Below, in pieces: positions 6,290 to 7,179 of a stretch of 7,179 nucleotides of DNA (its first letter is position 1; every line of letters starts with the position of its first letter). A program made the position numbers and the translations under genes. The stretch is from Eudoraea sp. (lineage in GTDB: Bacteria > Bacteroidota > Bacteroidia > Flavobacteriales > Flavobacteriaceae): assembly GCA_013041785.1 (NCBI GenBank), contig JABDRK010000268.1, positions 1 through 7,179 on the forward strand. The letters run 5' to 3'. Under the pieces are notes generated by a model that saw nothing but the letters and a program-made list of their open reading frames with translations, searched no databases and was not told where the DNA came from.

Positions 6290-6310
6290 TAAGAATAAGG
6301 TTTTCTTATT
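6288..6310. promoter_or_regulatory. Inverted repeat, candidate operator between oxyR and dps
   Basis: AATAAGAA (6288-6295) and TTCTTATT (6303-6310) form a perfect 8-bp inverted repeat with a 7-base spacer (TAAGGTT), a 23-base dyad typical in size for a dimeric regulator. It ends at the first base of the candidate dps -7 box and reaches into a possible oxyR -33 element. OxyR is the obvious candidate ligand, but a Fur/PerR-type protein is possible. It is not followed by a T-run, so it is unlikely to be a terminator. Confidence 0.5.
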
Positions 6311-6317
6311 ACATTTA
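6310..6317 (+). promoter_or_regulatory. Candidate dps -7 box
   Basis: TACATTTA agrees with TAnnTTTG except at the last base and lies 22 bases before ATG 6340. No TTG sits at the usual -33 spacing; that position falls inside the inverted repeat. A weak -33 element is compatible with a promoter needing an activator such as oxidised OxyR, but this is inference. Confidence 0.33.
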
Positions 6318-6339
6318 TGGGTAATATAAAAAGCAAAAC

Positions 6340-6819
6340 ATGACATTAAATAGTATAGGATTAGATCTTGAAAAATCAAAAGCAATCGGAGCCGAACTCA
6401 ATACATTACTCGCTAATTTTCAGCAGTATTATCAAAATTTGAGAGGGATTCACTGGAACATAAAAGGGAAGCGGTTCTTTGACCTGCATACTAAATTCGA
6501 GGAGCTTTATGACGACGCCAACTTAAAAGTCGATGAAATAGCAGAGCGTGTGCTTACACTTGGAGGTACACCCCTGCATACTTTTGAGGATTATACCCGC
6601 AACGCCACCGTACCCGTGGGGGAGAATATTAGTAATGATGAAGATGCTATTCGCCTGATTGTGGCATCACTGAAGGAATTACTCATCATTGAACGTCGCA
6701 TTCTGATAGCTTCGGATGATGCGAATGATGAAGGAACCAATTCCATGATGAGCGACTTGATCACGGAGCAGGAGAAAACCGTTTGGATGATGAAGGCCTG
6801 GCTGGCTGAAGAAATGTAA
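6340..6819 (+). CDS. dps: Dps family ferroxidase / DNA-protection protein
   Basis: The 159-residue ferritin-like protein is a clear Dps. Twelve copies of Dps form a hollow shell that oxidises Fe(II) with hydrogen peroxide and stores the ferric product, limiting hydroxyl-radical damage. The inter-subunit ferroxidase site is visible: H38-W39 in RGIHWNIKG, H50 and E54 in DLHTKFEELYDD, and E69 in DEIAERVLTLGG. A Glu rather than Asp occupies the residue four after the second His, as in many relatives. The end, EQEKTVWMMKAWLAE, is the typical last helix. The N-terminus lacks the lysine-rich tail that lets E. coli Dps bind DNA, so iron and peroxide detoxification may be its main role. The A-rich leader has no Shine-Dalgarno sequence. 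Its divergent placement from oxyR suggests peroxide induction, and a strong terminator follows. Confidence 0.95.
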   Translation: MTLNSIGLDLEKSKAIGAELNTLLANFQQYYQNLRGIHWNIKGKRFFDLHTKFEELYDDANLKVDEIAERVLTLGGTPLHTFEDYTRNATVPVGENISNDEDAIRLIVASLKELLIIERRILIASDDANDEGTNSMMSDLITEQEKTVWMMKAWLAEEM

Positions 6820-6840
6820 GCGCATTACTGACAAAACAAA

Positions 6841-6868
6841 AAGGCTACCCAAACGGGTAGCCTTTTTT
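6841..6868. terminator. Bidirectional terminator between dps and the DUF2141 gene
   Basis: A perfect 10-bp stem, AAGGCTACCC (6841-6850) with GGGTAGCCTT (6855-6864), closes a 4-base AAAC loop. It is followed by T's to 6868 on the + strand and preceded by an A-rich stretch (6831-6840) that reads as T-rich on the minus strand. It starts 21 bases after the dps stop and ends 4 bases before the stop of the convergent gene, so it can serve both. Confidence 0.92.
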
Positions 6869-6872
6869 ATGC

Positions 6873-7179
6873 TCAGAATCGAATGCGGATTTCCAGGTCC
6901 TGATCTTCTACTTCAAACTTGGAATTATCAAACACCGGGGGCCCCATGGCCATATCATTGCCACTAAAACCATAAGGTTCAACAGGCATCCCGTTGGCTT
7001 CCATATCCATACGGTAGTTTTCATTTTTGTCTTGCATTACCGAAATGGCATACACCCCGGGGACCACATTGTCAAATTGGAAGGAGAGTTCTCCAGCCTT
7101 TGCCTTAGTGGAATAATCGGCAATACCCCCACCACGCATAAAGGTCTCTTCAGTGTGCAGTGCCGCCAGGATATTACCC
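6873..7179 (-). CDS. DUF2141 domain protein, C-terminal part (5' end beyond the window)
   Basis: About 101 codons are present. The stop TGA is at 6873-6875 and the frame stays open to the window edge. An ATG at 7139 is probably internal, because the residues before it (GNILAALHTEETF) already fit the DUF2141 family, whose N-terminal part has a GxxxxxLYxxEExF pattern. After it come FQFDNVVPGVYAISVMQDKNENYRMD, with an acidic D-x-N-x-N loop typical of the family, then EPYGFSGND, a GPPVF segment and a closing DLEIRIRF strand. The fold is a small beta-sandwich; members usually carry a signal peptide and are exported, but that region is missing here. The function is not established. It is convergent with dps and shares its terminator. 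Confidence 0.85.
   Translation of the reverse strand, partial: GNILAALHTEETFMRGGGIADYSTKAKAGELSFQFDNVVPGVYAISVMQDKNENYRMDMEANGMPVEPYGFSGNDMAMGPPVFDNSKFEVEDQDLEIRIRF

Larger units (their letters stand above)
6237..6339. promoter_or_regulatory. Shared oxyR-dps divergent control region
   Basis: This 103-base, very A+T-rich spacer separates the starts of divergent oxyR and dps, so both promoters and any OxyR operator must lie within it or just inside the genes. LysR-type regulators commonly bind such spacers, controlling their own gene and the neighbour. I do not see a full four-part E. coli OxyR consensus; a single ATAG occurs at 6282-6285. The most symmetrical element is the inverted repeat at 6288-6310. 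Confidence 0.7.

Noticed and set aside
7137..7139. ATG at 7139 as the start of the DUF2141 gene.
   Set aside because: The frame stays open upstream to the window edge and those residues fit the family, so this Met is probably internal.

Overview
The window looks like chromosomal DNA of a member of the Bacteroidota, most likely the Flavobacteriaceae. Most products belong to families I recognise as typical of that group: DUF6141, DUF2461, TIGR00266/AIM24, DUF2141 and a short conserved MARAM-type protein. Start codons follow A-rich leaders with no clear Shine-Dalgarno sequence, and a TAnnTTTG-type -7 promoter box is visible. The DNA is densely packed with short intergenic gaps. I see no tRNA, rRNA, CRISPR array, insertion sequence or replication origin, and no gene-free stretch over 300 bases.

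Region 1 (1-3630, all + strand) is a tight run of six genes with gaps of 9-33 bases, probably one transcription unit that starts upstream of the window. The genes are the 3' end of a DUF4442 (hotdog-fold) gene, a DUF6141 two-helix membrane protein, a cation transporter with an HMA-like domain fused to a CDF-type membrane domain, a TIGR00266/AIM24 protein, a DUF2461 (TIGR02453) protein and a NudK-type Nudix hydrolase. The transporter stands out. By hand count it is about 40% G+C against roughly 50% in sampled lines of the next gene, it starts with TTG, and it looks like a later insertion into the run.

Region 2 (3652-5300) holds a lipoprotein-type DacB/PBP4 peptidase (S13 family) on the minus strand, convergent with nudK. 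Divergent from it is a 65-residue conserved protein of unknown function with its own candidate promoter and a strong terminator.

Region 3 (5298-6868) is an oxidative-stress pair: oxyR on the minus strand and dps on the plus strand, divergent across a 103-base spacer. The OxyR keeps both redox cysteines at exactly C199 and C208, and the spacer holds a perfect 8-bp inverted repeat next to the candidate dps promoter. By analogy with known OxyR systems, peroxide-oxidised OxyR probably controls dps and itself, and Dps removes Fe(II) and peroxide. A bidirectional terminator separates dps from a convergent DUF2141 gene whose 5' end lies beyond the window.

Most of the window is ordinary core-genome content, and I find no clearly new multi-gene system. 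The items most worth a second look are the atypical metal transporter, the short conserved orphan protein and the oxyR-dps operator region.
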